Shown here piece after piece: positions 4,860 through 5,024 of a DNA stretch of 5,024 nt. The first letter of the stretch is position 1; every line of letters begins with the position of its first letter. Origin of the DNA: Clostridiales bacterium. Its GTDB lineage: Bacteria; Bacillota; Clostridia; WRLR01. Made by a program: the position numbers and the translations under genes. The stretch lies in the NCBI GenBank assembly GCA_031263625.1, contig JAISFK010000231.1:1-5024 (forward strand). Direction: 5' to 3'. The notes beneath the pieces are model-generated. The model searched no databases, had not been told where the DNA came from, and worked only from the letters and a program-made list of their open reading frames with translations.

Positions 4860-5024
4860 TTACGCCCCTCTCGCATCTGCGGCCCCCGCCGCGCGACACG
4901 CCCAGATGGCGACGGCGGCGAGCACGGCGGCGCACGCGACGGCCAGCGCCTCGACGAGCGCCACGCTGCCAATCGCGCCGGTCTGTAGCAGCGCGGCCGG
5001 CATGTCGATGATCGCGTGCAGGGC
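4860..5024 (-). CDS. C-terminal end of a probable YhfC-type intramembrane protease family protein (partial)
   Basis: Only the last 54 residues are in the window; the gene enters from the right edge and ends with TAA at 4862-4860. The visible part reads ALHAIIDMPAALLQTG, then a Val-Glu-containing turn, then a strongly hydrophobic Ala/Val/Leu segment (about residues 21-43 of the fragment) that is probably the last membrane helix. A short Gly/Ala-rich tail follows. A His-Ala-x-x-Asp-x-Pro block followed by Gln-x-Gly and a Val-Glu-led helix recalls the C-terminus of YhfC family (PF10086) membrane proteins, which are putative glutamic-type intramembrane proteases. The fragment is too short to be sure, and another polytopic membrane protein is possible. 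The tail contains GCCGCAGAT, a variant of the repeat unit seen elsewhere in the window. It is GC-rich, unlike the VOC gene 35 bp downstream. Confidence 0.6.
   Translation of the reverse strand, partial: ALHAIIDMPAALLQTGAIGSVALVEALAVACAAVLAAVAIWACRAAGAADARGA

Noticed and set aside
4825..4935. N-terminal extension of the VOC protein by 37 residues.
   Set aside because: The extension is Arg-rich, overlaps the YhfC-like coding end and lacks a ribosome site. The internal ATG at 4824 has a good one and matches the usual start of the family.

Overview
The window comes from a GC-rich bacterium, most likely a high-GC member of the Clostridia or a related gut-type Bacillota. This placement is inferred from gene content: a clostridial-style AMP-binding acyl-CoA synthetase, a FabI enoyl-ACP reductase, a single-pass membrane protein with the Trp/Tyr/His-rich pre-membrane segment common in clostridial proteins of unknown function, a PhnB-like VOC protein and the end of a probable YhfC-type membrane protein. 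No rRNA, tRNA, CRISPR array, transposase or phage gene was seen.

Layout. Two genes lie on the + strand: the acyl-CoA synthetase (56-1900) and the membrane protein (GTG start, 2207-3187). The 306-bp gap between them holds a good sigma-A-type promoter, a long stem-loop, ten exact tandem copies of a degenerate 9-bp unit, a perfect 10-bp hairpin and AGCC-rich direct repeats. Three genes lie on the - strand: fabI (4249-3380), a VOC/PhnB-like gene (4824-4450) and, upstream of it, the 3' end of a YhfC-like gene running off the window (5024-4860). The convergent junction at 3188-3379 has a strong hairpin. The gap between the VOC gene and fabI (4250-4449) has no convincing gene but several inverted repeats. 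It joins the VOC gene to form an AT-richer island with sharp edges in an otherwise very GC-rich sequence.

Function. The acyl-CoA synthetase activates a carboxylic acid with ATP and CoA. FabI carries out the last reduction of type II fatty acid synthesis. Both belong to acyl-chain metabolism, but they are on opposite strands and need not be co-regulated. The other genes have no clear link to them.

Most notable signal. The three full-length GC-rich proteins each carry an in-frame Gly/Ala- or Gly/Arg/Asp-rich insert at what looks like a permissive loop. Two of the inserts are built from the 9-bp unit GGCGC-R-N-N-Y (Gly-Ala-X), which also forms the untranslated 90-bp array between the first two genes. 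FabI carries a related GGCCGG-based version. This suggests a genome-specific nonamer repeat that expands in coding and non-coding DNA alike, and it is the best candidate here for something undescribed.
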